Of a stretch of 64,000 nucleotides of DNA, positions 1 through 8,407 are shown piece after piece. The notes beneath the pieces were generated by a model. The model did no database searches. It was not told the DNA's origin and worked only from the letters and a program-made list of their open reading frames with translations. Within the stretch, counting starts at the first letter, position 1. Every line of letters begins with the position of its first letter. Both the position numbers and the translations under genes were made by a program. This DNA is from Berkiella sp964594635 (GTDB lineage: Bacteria; Pseudomonadota; Gammaproteobacteria; Berkiellales; Berkiellaceae): contig CAZQMV010000003.1 of assembly GCA_964594635.1 (NCBI GenBank), positions 186,001-250,000 on the forward strand, in the 5' to 3' direction.

Positions 1-161
1 TGTAATAAAGCTAACCATCCAGGTTCCATGAGGTTTATGGCGTTTTGCCATAGGAGAATGCGCCTGTTATCAGCATCCTCGGGCAATTGACCTATTTGGT
101 TGAGGTACAACAATCCCTTTGCAATCCATACCGCGGTTTGGCTCGGCTTATTGTCTTTCAT
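1..161 (-). CDS. Partial ORF of unknown function running off the left edge
   Basis: An open minus-strand frame starts at ATG 159-161 and continues past the window edge without a stop, giving about 53 visible residues starting MKDNKPSQTAVWIAKG. A stop codon in the same frame lies about 30 bases upstream of the ATG, and no convincing ribosome binding site precedes it. The visible part looks helical, with several tryptophans and leucines. I do not recognise the family. It could be the true 5' part of a gene or a remnant; the missing left flank decides. Confidence 0.35.
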   Translation of the reverse strand, partial: MKDNKPSQTAVWIAKGLLYLNQIGQLPEDADNRRILLWQNAINLMEPGWLALL

Positions 162-275
162 CCATAAAACATAGACCGGATCGCCCTAAAAGTGGTTGCC
201 TAAGGTGACTGGATATGTTTACTATTTATGGATAGTATATGCGTCGGCTAGTGTTTAACTTGAAGGAGAAACTAA

Positions 276-392
276 ATGGCTAAGTCACAAGAAGGGCAGA
301 AGAAACAAACCAAGAAAGCCCCTGTTCATAAAGATATCAAAGCAAAGCGTGCTGCTAAAGACGCGAAAAAGAAAGAGAAAGGCGGCAAATAG
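276..392 (+). CDS. Small lysine-rich basic protein (38 aa)
   Basis: This small ORF begins MAKSQEGQKKQTKKAP and ends KEKGGK. A strong Shine-Dalgarno AAGGAGA at 263-269 sits six bases before the ATG, which is the main reason to call it a gene. Lysine, alanine and glutamine dominate, there is no hydrophobic segment, and the protein would be highly basic and probably disordered, so nucleic-acid binding is possible but unproven. The stop lies ten bases before a REP-like hairpin (403-430). I know no named family for it; a similar Lys-rich small ORF occurs at 37829-37996. Confidence 0.6.
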   Translation: MAKSQEGQKKQTKKAPVHKDIKAKRAAKDAKKKEKGGK

Positions 393-402
393 GTCAACAC
401 CT

Positions 403-430
403 TTGTAGGGGTCGACCACCGTGTCGGCCC
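403..430 (+). repeat. REP-like 28-base palindromic element, copy 1
   Basis: The element has head TTGTAGGGG followed by a hairpin with arms GGGTCGAC (409-416) and GTCGGCCC (423-430), allowing one G-U pair. A second copy in the opposite orientation is at 35679-35706, with the same head and the same central CCGTG but different, compensating arm bases. It lies between the stop of the small Lys-rich gene and the stop of poxB, so it may also help end both transcripts. Confidence 0.6.
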
Positions 431-431
431 A

Positions 432-2153
432 TTATCTCCAAAGATTTGTACGAGCTAAATCATAAACCTCATTCCCTTTGCCACTTAAAATCGCCTTAAT
501 CATAAACAAACTAAATCCTTTCATTTGCTCTGCTGTAATAGTTGGCGGCATGACCAACTCATTACGATTAACAACCACATCCACAATAGCCGGCCCTTTT
601 TCGGCAAAGGCACTCATTAGACCATCTTGGACATCACTTGCTTTTTCAATTCTAACACCGGCAATCCCCAACGCTTTCGCCATGTTAGCAAAATTGGGAT
701 TCACTAAATCGGTGCCAAAAGGCAGCATTCCAGAAGCAAGCATTTCTAGCTCAACAAAGCCTAACGTACCATTATTAAAAATAACCACTTTAACTGGCAA
801 CTTGTGCTGAGCCAAGGTGAGCACATCACCCATTAACATCGAGAAGCCACCATCACCGCACATCGCAATCACTTGACGGTTCTTAAATGTCGCCTGTGCT
901 CCCAATCCTTGCGAAAAGGCATTAGCCATTGAGCCATGGTTGAAAGATCCCAATAATCGTCTTTTACCATTCATTTTTAGATATCGTGCCGCCCAGACCG
1001 TTGGCGTGCCTACATCGCAAGCAATGATGGCGTCTTCTCTTGCGATTTCATCAATCATTTTAGCGACATATTGTGGATGAATCAGATTAGTAGAAGTTGC
1101 AACTGCGAGTTCATCTAATTCATGACGAGATTTTCTGTAATGACTCACCGCTTGCTCTAAATGCGAACCGTCATTTTTTTCTTTCAATAACGGCAATAAC
1201 GCATTCAATGTGGCTTTGACATCACCTACTACGCCAATATCAACGGGGGTGCGCTTACCAAGCTGTTCACCACAAATATCTACTTGAATAATGCGTGCTT
1301 TAGTGGGGTAAAATTGACGATAAGGAAAACTGGTACCTAATAATAATAAAGTATCACAGGATTCCATTGTATAATAGCCTGATGCAAATCCAACAAAACC
1401 TGTCATTCCTACATCATAAGGGTTATTAAATTCAACCCACTCTTTGGCACGTAGCGCATGCACCATGGGCGCTTTTAATTTTTGACATAACTGCATTAGC
1501 TCTGCATGCGCATTTTTGCAACCACTACCACAAAAAACGGTTACCTTCTTGCCCTCATTGAGCATGGCTGCCACTTTATTTAATTCAGTTTGACTTGGTG
1601 TGATAACGGGATCTGTTTGATAGATCACTGGCATCGATGATACAGGACCGGCTGCTGCTTTTAGCGCCATGTCACCCGATAAAACTAATACAGCAACACC
1701 TTTTTTGGAAATCGCTGTTTGCATCGCAATGTGTAATAATCTTGGCATTTGTTCAGGTGAGCTAACCACTTCACAAAAATGGCTGCACTCTTTAAAGAAA
1801 ATATTGGGGTGGGTTTCTTGAAAATAATCGCTACCAATCTCAGCTGTTGGAATGTGAGCAGCAATCGCTAACACGGGTGCCCCACTTCGATGACTATCAT
1901 ATAAGCCATTAATTAAATGCATATTACCAGGGCCACAACTGCCTGCGCAGACTGCCAATTTTCCCGTCAGCTGCGCCTCAGCACCTGCGGCAAAAGCGGC
2001 TGCTTCTTCATGTCTGACATGGATCCACTCTAGGGTCTTTTTGTTATTGATGGAATTGGTGATCCCATTTAAAGAATCTCCGACTATGCCATAAATTCTT
2101 TCAACACCAGCAGAAACTAAGGTGTCAACCAAAACGTCAGCTACTGTTGCCAT
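432..2153 (-). CDS. poxB: Pyruvate oxidase (ubiquinone), PoxB
   Basis: This thiamine-diphosphate and FAD enzyme oxidises pyruvate to acetate and CO2 and passes electrons to quinone at the inner membrane. The 573 residues align end to end with E. coli PoxB as I recall it (572 aa). Visible landmarks are RHEEAAAFAAGAEAQL near residue 47 (the ThDP glutamate region), CAGSCGPGNMHLINGL, the C-terminal ThDP/Mg motif GDGGFSMLMGD and the close match KMNGKRRLLGSFNHGSMANA. The C-terminus (GFSLFMIKAILSGKGNEV) keeps the amphipathic lipid-binding tail that activates the enzyme at the membrane. It is a single gene, separated from its upstream neighbour by a terminator at 2197-2242. Confidence 0.95.
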   Translation of the reverse strand: MATVADVLVDTLVSAGVERIYGIVGDSLNGITNSINNKKTLEWIHVRHEEAAAFAAGAEAQLTGKLAVCAGSCGPGNMHLINGLYDSHRSGAPVLAIAAHIPTAEIGSDYFQETHPNIFFKECSHFCEVVSSPEQMPRLLHIAMQTAISKKGVAVLVLSGDMALKAAAGPVSSMPVIYQTDPVITPSQTELNKVAAMLNEGKKVTVFCGSGCKNAHAELMQLCQKLKAPMVHALRAKEWVEFNNPYDVGMTGFVGFASGYYTMESCDTLLLLGTSFPYRQFYPTKARIIQVDICGEQLGKRTPVDIGVVGDVKATLNALLPLLKEKNDGSHLEQAVSHYRKSRHELDELAVATSTNLIHPQYVAKMIDEIAREDAIIACDVGTPTVWAARYLKMNGKRRLLGSFNHGSMANAFSQGLGAQATFKNRQVIAMCGDGGFSMLMGDVLTLAQHKLPVKVVIFNNGTLGFVELEMLASGMLPFGTDLVNPNFANMAKALGIAGVRIEKASDVQDGLMSAFAEKGPAIVDVVVNRNELVMPPTITAEQMKGFSLFMIKAILSGKGNEVYDLARTNLWR

Positions 2154-2196
2154 AGCGTATTCCTAGCGTGTTATTTTAATGAGGTGAGAAAAAGTT

Positions 2197-2242
2197 AAGT
2201 TCACTATCATTGGCACCGTCAAGCGCCAACAATAGTGAACTT
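2197..2242 (-). terminator. Rho-independent terminator after the Cys-rich gene
   Basis: Arms GTTCACTATCATTGGC (2199-2214) and GCCAACAATAGTGAAC (2225-2240) pair at 14 of 16 positions around a ten-base loop. Read on the minus strand, the stem is followed by AACTTTTTC. It lies 24 bases past the stop of the Cys-rich gene and upstream of poxB, so the two genes are probably separate transcripts. Confidence 0.8.
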
Positions 2243-2265
2243 ATGTCTTACAAAAAAGGCTTGTA

Positions 2266-2535
2266 TTAGTAGCAAACTTTTTTGCAATGACGTTTGCAGC
2301 AACTGTCATACCAGCATTTTTTAACGCAAGTAGGTTTGCAGCAAGGTTTGCATGATGGCTGACAACGATATGTGATAGGTGAATAGTTATAGCATGGGCT
2401 ACAAACATTAACCGGAGCACAACGTTGTGGGCACACAGGTTTACAGGGATTGCCACAAGGACTACCGCAACCTGCATTAGCCGCAGCTGCAAAAGTCGTC
2501 ATAACGCCTAACAGTACTGTAGATACAATTTTCAT
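2266..2535 (-). CDS. Small exported cysteine-rich protein (89 aa)
   Basis: A signal peptide is visible: MKIVST, a hydrophobic core to about residue 18, and cleavage likely after ANA at residue 21. The mature part of about 68 residues holds all 17 cysteines, many in C-x-x-C or CC pairs, with many prolines, lysines and tyrosines. ATG 2535 has AGGAG seven bases upstream and its own terminator follows, so this frame is preferred over the overlapping one. Export suggests disulfide bonding or metal binding in the periplasm or outside the cell. I do not recognise a named family; the role is unknown. Confidence 0.75.
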   Translation of the reverse strand: MKIVSTVLLGVMTTFAAAANAGCGSPCGNPCKPVCPQRCAPVNVCSPCYNYSPITYRCQPSCKPCCKPTCVKKCWYDSCCKRHCKKVCY

Positions 2536-2851
2536 AATTTACTCCTGTCGTTTTACAATGTAACTAATCGACATTTATTTCATCTGTAAAATTCAACTAT
2601 TTTTTGAGGACTTTACTGTTAGCCAATACAGCAAAATACTGAATTTATGAAAAAAAAGTTCAAAATGAGCATTTTTCTATATAAAGATCCAGCTGTTTTG
2701 AGCTTTTGAAGGGATCATTTAAGGGATGGGCAGTGTAGATGACAGCTCTGATTTCATCAAGAATGGGCTTTTTTAAAAAGACTGGCAAATTGTGCAAACA
2801 TTCTATAATTAAAATTATCCCATTTAATTTGTTGTACTCAGGGCATTTATT
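2536..2851. other. AT-rich intergenic region
   Basis: This 316-base stretch lies between the divergent Cys-rich gene and the flavin-oxidoreductase-like gene. It must hold both promoters, but I see no near-consensus -35/-10 pair, no strong palindrome and no convincing small gene. A short plus-strand ORF at 2739-2936 overlaps the next gene in another frame and has no ribosome binding site. Confidence 0.5.
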
Positions 2852-3589
2852 ATGCGAGACGCCATTTCATTTTTTGGCCACTATCGTTTTAAAAACGGCA
2901 AACACTCTAAAAACAGAATTTGCTTATCAACGCTGACACTGCAAAGCCCTAGCAATATCCAGTTTGATCCCTGCGACTGGGGTGACTACGGCATGATATT
3001 TAGCCCGATTAGCCACAGTAATCAGGTGACTTATGAAAAGAGCATTAAACAGTTATCTTCCTTTATTCAAAATCTCGCACCGATTGAAAATCTAAATATT
3101 ATTCAATTATTTCAAAGTGAAATAAAACCGACGCAAATTGACATTGATGATTATGCTATTGCTGCAAGATGCGCGTATGAAGCAGGTTTTGATGGCGCAG
3201 AAATCCAAAGTAGCGCCAATGTCATGATTAATCAAGCCGAGATCGCCAGAGACATTCTAAAAGCCTGCCGATATGTGGTGCCTAAAGAATTTCTCTTAGG
3301 GTTTCGCATATTACCTGAAAACCAACAAACAGGTATCGATCTTGATGATAATTTACAAATCGCAGAACTGTTATCACAAGATGGAGCAGATTTTATAACG
3401 CTTTCATTATCTAATGTACTATTACCTTCAACCAAATATTTACACTTAAGCAATAAACCCATTTTGGCTTATTTTCGCGAACGCTTAGGCAATCACTACC
3501 CCTTGCTGGTTGCAGGGAATGTAGAAGTACCCAGCGATGCACAAAAAGCATTGGAATCAGGTGCAAGCTTTGTGGCACTGAATATGTGA
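2852..3589 (+). CDS. Short Old-Yellow-Enzyme-like flavin oxidoreductase homologue
   Basis: The 245 residues look like a shortened member of the NADH:flavin oxidoreductase (OYE) family, normally about 340-400 aa. The N-terminal SKNRICLSTLTL matches the family's LKNRIVMAPM strand. The block YAIAARCAYEAGFDGAEIQ matches the usual GFDGVEIH region but has Gln where OYEs have the substrate-binding His, and the C-terminus ends at VAGNVEVPSDAQKALESGAS without the usual final barrel segments. Flavin binding or catalysis may therefore be altered. The start is uncertain: no strong Shine-Dalgarno precedes ATG 2852. It is a standalone gene; a degenerate paralogue is the main alternative. Confidence 0.6.
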   Translation: MRDAISFFGHYRFKNGKHSKNRICLSTLTLQSPSNIQFDPCDWGDYGMIFSPISHSNQVTYEKSIKQLSSFIQNLAPIENLNIIQLFQSEIKPTQIDIDDYAIAARCAYEAGFDGAEIQSSANVMINQAEIARDILKACRYVVPKEFLLGFRILPENQQTGIDLDDNLQIAELLSQDGADFITLSLSNVLLPSTKYLHLSNKPILAYFRERLGNHYPLLVAGNVEVPSDAQKALESGASFVALNM

Positions 3590-3663
3590 AAGCCGCATAG
3601 CCTTAATAGTCACCTCGTTCTATACTCATTGAACTGATGCTACCTGGAACGTCGCACTACGCA

Positions 3664-4143
3664 ATGAGTAACCAAAATAGTCCAATTCAATGCCGCTTTG
3701 CACAAAAAGAGGATGTAGATTTCATCCATGAGAGTCTTACACATCTGGTTGAAGAGCAAGGCACTAAAGACCGGTATTCGCAAACCCCCCAAAGTTTGTT
3801 CTATGCTTTATTTTCAAAAGAAGCATTCGCTGAATGTATCGTTGCCGAAGTGAATGAAACACCTATTGGCATGTTGCTGTTTTCCATTTCCAATATGAAC
3901 TTTACCGTATTTCCAAGTCCTGGCATTTACGTTCACGATATTTACGTAAAGCCTGCTTTTCGCCGCAGAGGTATTGCAAGCTTACTTGGCGATCATGTGA
4001 AAGAAATTGCTATTGATCGAAAATATTCACGAATCGATGGTATCATTTTGAAAGATAATGAAAACGCGATGGCGTTTTATCATAAAATCGAAGATATTAA
4101 TGTCCTCGACTACATTCACTACATGCGTCTAAAATTAATTTAA
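3664..4143 (+). CDS. GNAT-family N-acetyltransferase
   Basis: The product transfers an acyl group, usually acetyl from acetyl-CoA, to an unknown amine. The GNAT fold is recognisable from HDIYVKPAFRRRGIASLLGD, where RRRGIA is the CoA-pyrophosphate loop (motif A), and from the later NENAMAFYHKI (motif B, ending in the usual Tyr). The internal ATG at 3664 is preferred because the domain begins just after it (IQCRFAQKEDVDFI); an upstream ATG at 3637 would add nine residues. The resulting 159 aa is normal for the family. The substrate cannot be told from sequence or neighbours. Confidence 0.8.
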   Translation: MSNQNSPIQCRFAQKEDVDFIHESLTHLVEEQGTKDRYSQTPQSLFYALFSKEAFAECIVAEVNETPIGMLLFSISNMNFTVFPSPGIYVHDIYVKPAFRRRGIASLLGDHVKEIAIDRKYSRIDGIILKDNENAMAFYHKIEDINVLDYIHYMRLKLI

Positions 4144-4188
4144 CATTGAGTTTCATAATTAGCATTACATTGATGAAGGCGGCAAAGG

Positions 4189-4602
4189 CTATCGTCTTCG
4201 TTCCCAGTATTCGCGGCTTTGTGCTTCCCGATAATCTCTCTCAGCATCATATCTTGCACCTTGCGCATCCATGAGATCGCGGTAATGACTATTGGGTGAT
4301 TGACTACTTGCCCCTTCGCTTTGTATACGGCTTTCACGGTTACTTGCTCTTTGTAGAGAATCTTCGGATCGACGCACATTATCCCTGGCATCGCGACGTG
4401 CTTGGGAGTTACGGCTGGCCTCATAACTCTCACTCACATCATTATGATAGGACGGGGCTGCTTGCGCGTCAGAATGTTGAATTCTAACCAGGGGTCTTTT
4501 GGCCATTCCTTCCAGTGGATATACAAGTAATAGTATCCCCATAATAATCACAATGGTTTCAATGAGTATTTTGCGAAATTTTTGATGATGATACAACAAC
4601 AT
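4189..4602 (-). CDS. Membrane-anchored low-complexity Arg/Ser/Glu-rich protein
   Basis: These 137 residues have one N-terminal hydrophobic segment (about 11-30, ILIETIVIIMGILLLVYPLE). The tail is strongly charged and repetitive in Arg, Ser, Glu, Asp, Gln and Tyr (for example SRNSQARRDARDNVRRSEDS and DAERDYREAQSREYWERRR) and is probably helical or coiled-coil. The segment could be an uncleaved anchor leaving the tail in the periplasm. The weak ribosome site GAGCG and the low complexity make it less certain as a gene. It lies 57 bases after the TPR gene in the same direction. No family was recognised. Confidence 0.5.
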   Translation of the reverse strand: MLLYHHQKFRKILIETIVIIMGILLLVYPLEGMAKRPLVRIQHSDAQAAPSYHNDVSESYEASRNSQARRDARDNVRRSEDSLQRASNRESRIQSEGASSQSPNSHYRDLMDAQGARYDAERDYREAQSREYWERRR

Positions 4603-4659
4603 AGTTTTCGCTCATTGGATGCGGATAACAATAAGACACCCAAGAACGCTAAAAAGTTC

Positions 4660-5400
4660 CTAATCTTTTTGTGCTTGTTTTAACCAAGATTGTTCTTTGC
4701 GTTGGAAATGTTTCGGCAAGCGATGCAAACGCTTTCGCATATGACGCAACACTTCTTCTGCGCGTGTTTCATGGTTCAATTGACGAAGATGTTGCAAATA
4801 ATAATACGAGGCTTCTAAACCGGTATAGTAATTTTGTAAGCGCTCAAATTCATGATTGGCTAATTGCGTTTCGCCTAATGCCGCTAACGTCCGAGCGTAT
4901 AATAAGTGTACTTCTGCATAGATAGAGTGACCTGCTGGCATTTGATTCTGCAAATTCTCCAATACAAATTTTGCTTCATTATATTTTTGCAGACCAAAAA
5001 GAGCCTTTGTTTTATCTAGCATTAAATAGGGATCATGACTGAACTGATTTTTTAATAAATCATCAAGCAAAATTAAAGCTTGTTCATACTCATTTAAAGA
5101 TAAATAGCATTTAGCCAAAGAGTGGCAATTCTCAATTGTCGGTGTGATCAAAGCAGCTTGATGTTTTGCAGCTAATTCAAAATGAGGATCCGTTTTGCGA
5201 ATTTTTTTCAATGCATTTCGAATATGGGAGTAATAGAGCGCTGGGCCAAATTCGACAATTAAGTAACCGATCGCCCCCACTATGGGTACGAGTAAAACCA
5301 TCATCACAAACGAATGCGGATAGCCTTTATGGAGTGCATGAATCACACAAAATGTTTGTACCAATAAAATGGCTAAACTAGCGATACCAATCAAATGCAT
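4660..5400 (-). CDS. TPR-containing inner-membrane protein
   Basis: Two hydrophobic segments near the N-terminus (about 3-20 and 30-52) anchor the protein. The remaining part to residue 246 is helical with tetratricopeptide-type units: SLAKCYLSLNEYEQALILLDDL, DKTKALFGLQKYNEAKFVLE and YARTLAALGETQLANHEFERL. TPRs are protein-binding scaffolds, so a role in assembling a membrane or envelope complex is likely but unspecified. ATG 5400 is well supported by GGGAGGGG just upstream. It may be co-transcribed with 4189-4602. The length and layout resemble small uncharacterised gammaproteobacterial TPR proteins. Confidence 0.75.
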   Translation of the reverse strand: MHLIGIASLAILLVQTFCVIHALHKGYPHSFVMMVLLVPIVGAIGYLIVEFGPALYYSHIRNALKKIRKTDPHFELAAKHQAALITPTIENCHSLAKCYLSLNEYEQALILLDDLLKNQFSHDPYLMLDKTKALFGLQKYNEAKFVLENLQNQMPAGHSIYAEVHLLYARTLAALGETQLANHEFERLQNYYTGLEASYYYLQHLRQLNHETRAEEVLRHMRKRLHRLPKHFQRKEQSWLKQAQKD

Positions 5401-5558
5401 AATCCCCTCCCTTAAGTTTATGTAAGTTAACTCATTTTAAGGTAAAGAAGCAATTTACAGCAGATAAGCGGGGTTATCAGCAGGATGGGTGATTTTTCTT
5501 GAAAAGATTAGGGATTGTCGTAGAATGGACATGCACGGATTGTTACATGCAGTAAATT

Positions 5559-6491
5559 ATGCGCCTATCATCAAAATGCTTCTCACTTGTTTTATGGGTA
5601 ATGCTCACAGCCATTAGCGGCTGTCAGGGCCCACAACCTAAATTTGTGGCTGTGCCTAATACTTTACCCCCTGCCCTTCCATTGAAAAATTTACGCGTTG
5701 CTTTAGTGTTAAGTGGTGGCGGTGCCAGAGCCTTAGCACATGCTGGCGTCATTGAAGTCCTTGAAAAGCATCATATTCCCATTGATTTAATCGTGGGCTC
5801 CAGCGCAGGCAGTGTTATCGGTGCACTCTATGCTGATAATCCTAATGCTGAACAATTACGGAAAAAAATCATTGCCCTCAATAAGTGGGATCTACTTGAT
5901 GTGAACTTTGCTTCTGGCATTAGAATGTTCTGGCAGCTAAGAGGCCCTGTTGAAGGAAATGCACTGCGTTGTTTCTTGCAAAAAAATCTGAATGCAGAGG
6001 ACTTTGCAAACCTTCAGATCCCTTTAGCCATTGTCACCACCGATATTCATCGCGGCGAAGCTTTTGTCATCCGCAGTGGACCATTAGTCCCAGCTATTCA
6101 TGCGTCCAGTGCCGTCCCTATGGTCTTTAGCCCCGTTCTTATCTATGGTCGCACACTGGTCGATGGTGGCGTTGCAAGTCCTGTACCCGTTGAGATAGCC
6201 GAGCGTTATGCGCCACAAATCATTATTGCTGTTGATATTGGCACTAGCCCCGATTATGGCCCTGTGACCAATGCTTACCAGTTAGGTGTACGCAGTTTAC
6301 ATATTGCGTATTTTAAATTGGCATATTGGCAAAACTTACAAGCAGATGTGGTGATCCATCCTGCTGTAGATGCCTATGGGATGTTCGATGATCATGCCAA
6401 TGAAGATATGTACCAACAAGGTTTCGATGCCGCCACTGCGGCTTTACCGAAAATCCAGCAATTATTAGCCAGCAAGCGTGAAAGTGCTTAA
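5559..6491 (+). CDS. Patatin-like phospholipase lipoprotein (RssA/NTE type)
   Basis: The 310-aa protein starts with a lipoprotein signal whose lipobox ISGC puts the lipidated Cys at 22, so it is probably attached to the envelope. The patatin serine-hydrolase fold follows: oxyanion loop SGGGARALAHAG (residues 52-63), nucleophile elbow GSSAG with Ser82, and the dyad Asp202 in VDGG. The family hydrolyses acyl chains of phospholipids or lysophospholipids. The oxyanion loop has Ala where many relatives have Gly (GGGARG), a mild deviation. It stands alone. Patatins can be housekeeping enzymes or effectors; the lipobox favours an envelope enzyme here. Confidence 0.87.
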   Translation: MRLSSKCFSLVLWVMLTAISGCQGPQPKFVAVPNTLPPALPLKNLRVALVLSGGGARALAHAGVIEVLEKHHIPIDLIVGSSAGSVIGALYADNPNAEQLRKKIIALNKWDLLDVNFASGIRMFWQLRGPVEGNALRCFLQKNLNAEDFANLQIPLAIVTTDIHRGEAFVIRSGPLVPAIHASSAVPMVFSPVLIYGRTLVDGGVASPVPVEIAERYAPQIIIAVDIGTSPDYGPVTNAYQLGVRSLHIAYFKLAYWQNLQADVVIHPAVDAYGMFDDHANEDMYQQGFDAATAALPKIQQLLASKRESA

Positions 6492-6686
6492 TTTCGTGTA
6501 ACTACTTAACGGACAACCAGTACATGGGAATAAGAACGGATTGACTTTATGCTTGCAATTAATTGTAATGACTAAATAGCTTTTCGAAAATGTAAGCCCG
6601 AAAGGGTGTAATGTAAACGAATTAAAACAAGAATAAGAATACAACATAACAAAACAATAATAAGAAACAATAAAGGCAGTAGCATT

Positions 6687-7052
6687 ATGACAATACCTTT
6701 AAATCCTTTACGTAGTAAGTTTCAAACTGTTTGTTTGCGTTGTAAGCAAAAGTGGCACGATATCCAAGAAAAGATCCAACGCTTACTCTCACCGCTCGCG
6801 CATGAAGAAGCAGAGCCTTGGCCACCATTGGAAGAACTTACGCTAACACCGATGGAAGAAGGCACAACGCTTGCAGCTGCCCACTTGCCATTTGACGATA
6901 AGAACCATGTGGTGGAACAGAGAAATATGGTGATTGTGGAAGTGAAATATTTCCCCAAAGATCCCTATTCTGAAGGAAAAAATCCGAGGATCGAAACGGA
7001 AGATCCTAATTTGCGGATCACTCATTATCCACCGAGTAATCGCCTCCACTGA
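6687..7052 (+). CDS. Hypothetical 121-aa soluble protein
   Basis: ATG 6687 is preceded by AAAGGCAG about seven to ten bases upstream, and the bidirectional terminator at 7073-7101 follows the stop. There is no signal peptide or membrane segment. The N-terminal third is basic and helical with a CLRCKQKW pair of cysteines; the middle is acidic and proline-rich; the end holds a possible beta strand (NMVIVEVKYFPKDPY). No family was recognised and the function is unknown. It could be a small effector-like protein, but no secretion signal can be read. Confidence 0.55.
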   Translation: MTIPLNPLRSKFQTVCLRCKQKWHDIQEKIQRLLSPLAHEEAEPWPPLEELTLTPMEEGTTLAAAHLPFDDKNHVVEQRNMVIVEVKYFPKDPYSEGKNPRIETEDPNLRITHYPPSNRLH

Positions 7053-7072
7053 TCCCGTTCCAATTTTTAGGC

Positions 7073-7101
7073 AAAAAAAAGCAGGCTTTCGCCTGCTTTT
7101 T
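7073..7101. terminator. Bidirectional rho-independent terminator
   Basis: A run of A (7073-7080), stem GCAGGC (7081-7086), loop TTTC, stem GCCTGC (7091-7096) and TTTTTC make a compact terminator readable in both directions. It serves the plus-strand gene ending at 7052 and the minus-strand gene ending at 7117. Confidence 0.9.
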
Positions 7102-7116
7102 CTTAGCTATTAACAA

Positions 7117-8199
7117 TTATGCTCTCAAAGCTGATTTCTTAGTAGCTTCAAGTTCAATTATTTGTTCAGCCAATTTAGCAATACCAACTAAAAGCTTCGC
7201 AACACCGGCATCTTCCAAACCTGCAACCTTCGGATTAGCTGCATATTTTGGAGCATTATGAGCCAAAACCTTTAAAGCATTTTCATTCATTAATCCCAAC
7301 ACTTTAGTTGCTTGCTCATGGTTACCAATGATAGCTAATAATTGCTTAGCTTCAGGAGAAACCATGATGCGGTCAACTAATGCACCAAACTTGGAAGCAG
7401 CTTTTTCAGCTTGCGTACCCATGACAGGGCTCGCAGCAGCTGCTGGTGATAACGACGCTGCGAATTCATTCAAATCAACTCTTGATAAGTCTTCTGGTAA
7501 TGCTGATGAAACAGGCGCAGCAGTAGGCTTAATCGCGTTATTTAATTGAAGTACTTGTACTGCAGGATCAAGCTTAGCTAAATCAGCAAAAAACGAAGGT
7601 GTTGTGTCAGCAAGTGCTTTTAATTGCTGTGCTTGTTGAGCAGTCAATAATTTTAAAATGGCTTTGACAGAGTCATTTTTCAATAAATTATCAAGCGTGT
7701 TTAAAAATCCTTCTGCTTGTTCAAGAACTGGACGAGCTTCAGCTGATAATACACCTTCTGCTTGTTTCTTTGCTTGGAACAATTTGCGAAGACCTAATAA
7801 GCTTCCGCCGACGGCAGCAAGAGCGCCCAAACCGTAGCCTGCATAACCTAAATATGATGTGCCTTCTGCGGCAGCATTGTATGGAACAACGGCAGTACTG
7901 CTAGGATCAAAATAAGTTGCAAGCTTCTCTTGTACAAAAGGAACAGCAGCGCTTACTGAAGTATTGTTGCTTACATTTTGCCCAAAAGATAATAAAGATT
8001 CAGTGGTTGCTAAAGGACTTTGACCTTGAACGAGTTGTTTAATTTCTTCAACAACGGTTGTTGTGCCTTGTTCTGCAACTTCTTTTGCAACTTCTTTTGC
8101 AGGACCTGCAAATGCATTGTAAATGTGACCCGCAGCGTCGTAAACGTGACTCGCAACGTCCCATAATGGGGCGGCTTCTTTTGGACCTAAACTCGACAT
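7117..8199 (-). CDS. Unrecognised alanine-rich protein with one membrane segment (360 aa)
   Basis: The start is set at ATG 8199 because GAGAGGA lies eight bases before it; an ATG two codons earlier is too close to that site. The chain is rich in Ala, Leu, Val and Gln. A single glycine-rich hydrophobic segment (YLGYAGYGLGALAAVGGSLLGL, about 116-137) divides an N-terminal region from a helical C-terminal region with repeated LL/QA patterns. There is no signal peptide. The lineage often makes membrane-segment proteins of this sort as secreted effectors, but that is only an inference. It follows the similarly built 8408-8911 gene, although a terminator separates them. Confidence 0.65.
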   Translation of the reverse strand: MSSLGPKEAAPLWDVASHVYDAAGHIYNAFAGPAKEVAKEVAEQGTTTVVEEIKQLVQGQSPLATTESLLSFGQNVSNNTSVSAAVPFVQEKLATYFDPSSTAVVPYNAAAEGTSYLGYAGYGLGALAAVGGSLLGLRKLFQAKKQAEGVLSAEARPVLEQAEGFLNTLDNLLKNDSVKAILKLLTAQQAQQLKALADTTPSFFADLAKLDPAVQVLQLNNAIKPTAAPVSSALPEDLSRVDLNEFAASLSPAAAASPVMGTQAEKAASKFGALVDRIMVSPEAKQLLAIIGNHEQATKVLGLMNENALKVLAHNAPKYAANPKVAGLEDAGVAKLLVGIAKLAEQIIELEATKKSALRA

Positions 8200-8355
8200 A
8201 ATCATTTCCTCTCAATATAGAATAAGTTAACTGTTAACATTTCTCTTAAAATGTAGGGTCATTATAAATCCTTTATAGATTTGGTCAATCGAATAACTTG
8301 TATTTGGGATGGAGTGTGCAATTCAGCCGCTAAGTGGCAAAGGCTTTTTTCGGAC

Positions 8356-8385
8356 AAAAAAAAAGCAAATAGTGTCACTATTTGC
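8356..8385 (-). terminator. Rho-independent terminator after 8408-8911
   Basis: Perfect arms GCAAATAGTG (8365-8374) and CACTATTTGC (8376-8385) pair, with the innermost bases forming the loop. On the minus strand the stem is followed by nine T residues (8364-8356). It is strong and correctly placed 23 bases beyond the stop at 8408. Confidence 0.9.
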
Positions 8386-8407
8386 CTTTGGGGAAGATGT
8401 CTTTAGC

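Noticed and set aside
2241..2492. Second minus-strand ORF over the Cys-rich gene
   Set aside because: It has no ribosome site or signal peptide, and the other frame has both plus a plausible terminator.
2739..2936. Short plus-strand ORF before the OYE-like gene
   Set aside because: It overlaps the real gene in another frame, lacks a ribosome site and shows no recognisable family.
4140..4433. Minus-strand ORF of 97 codons
   Set aside because: It overlaps the Arg-rich ORF in another frame and has no ribosome site; the composition looks like a shadow.
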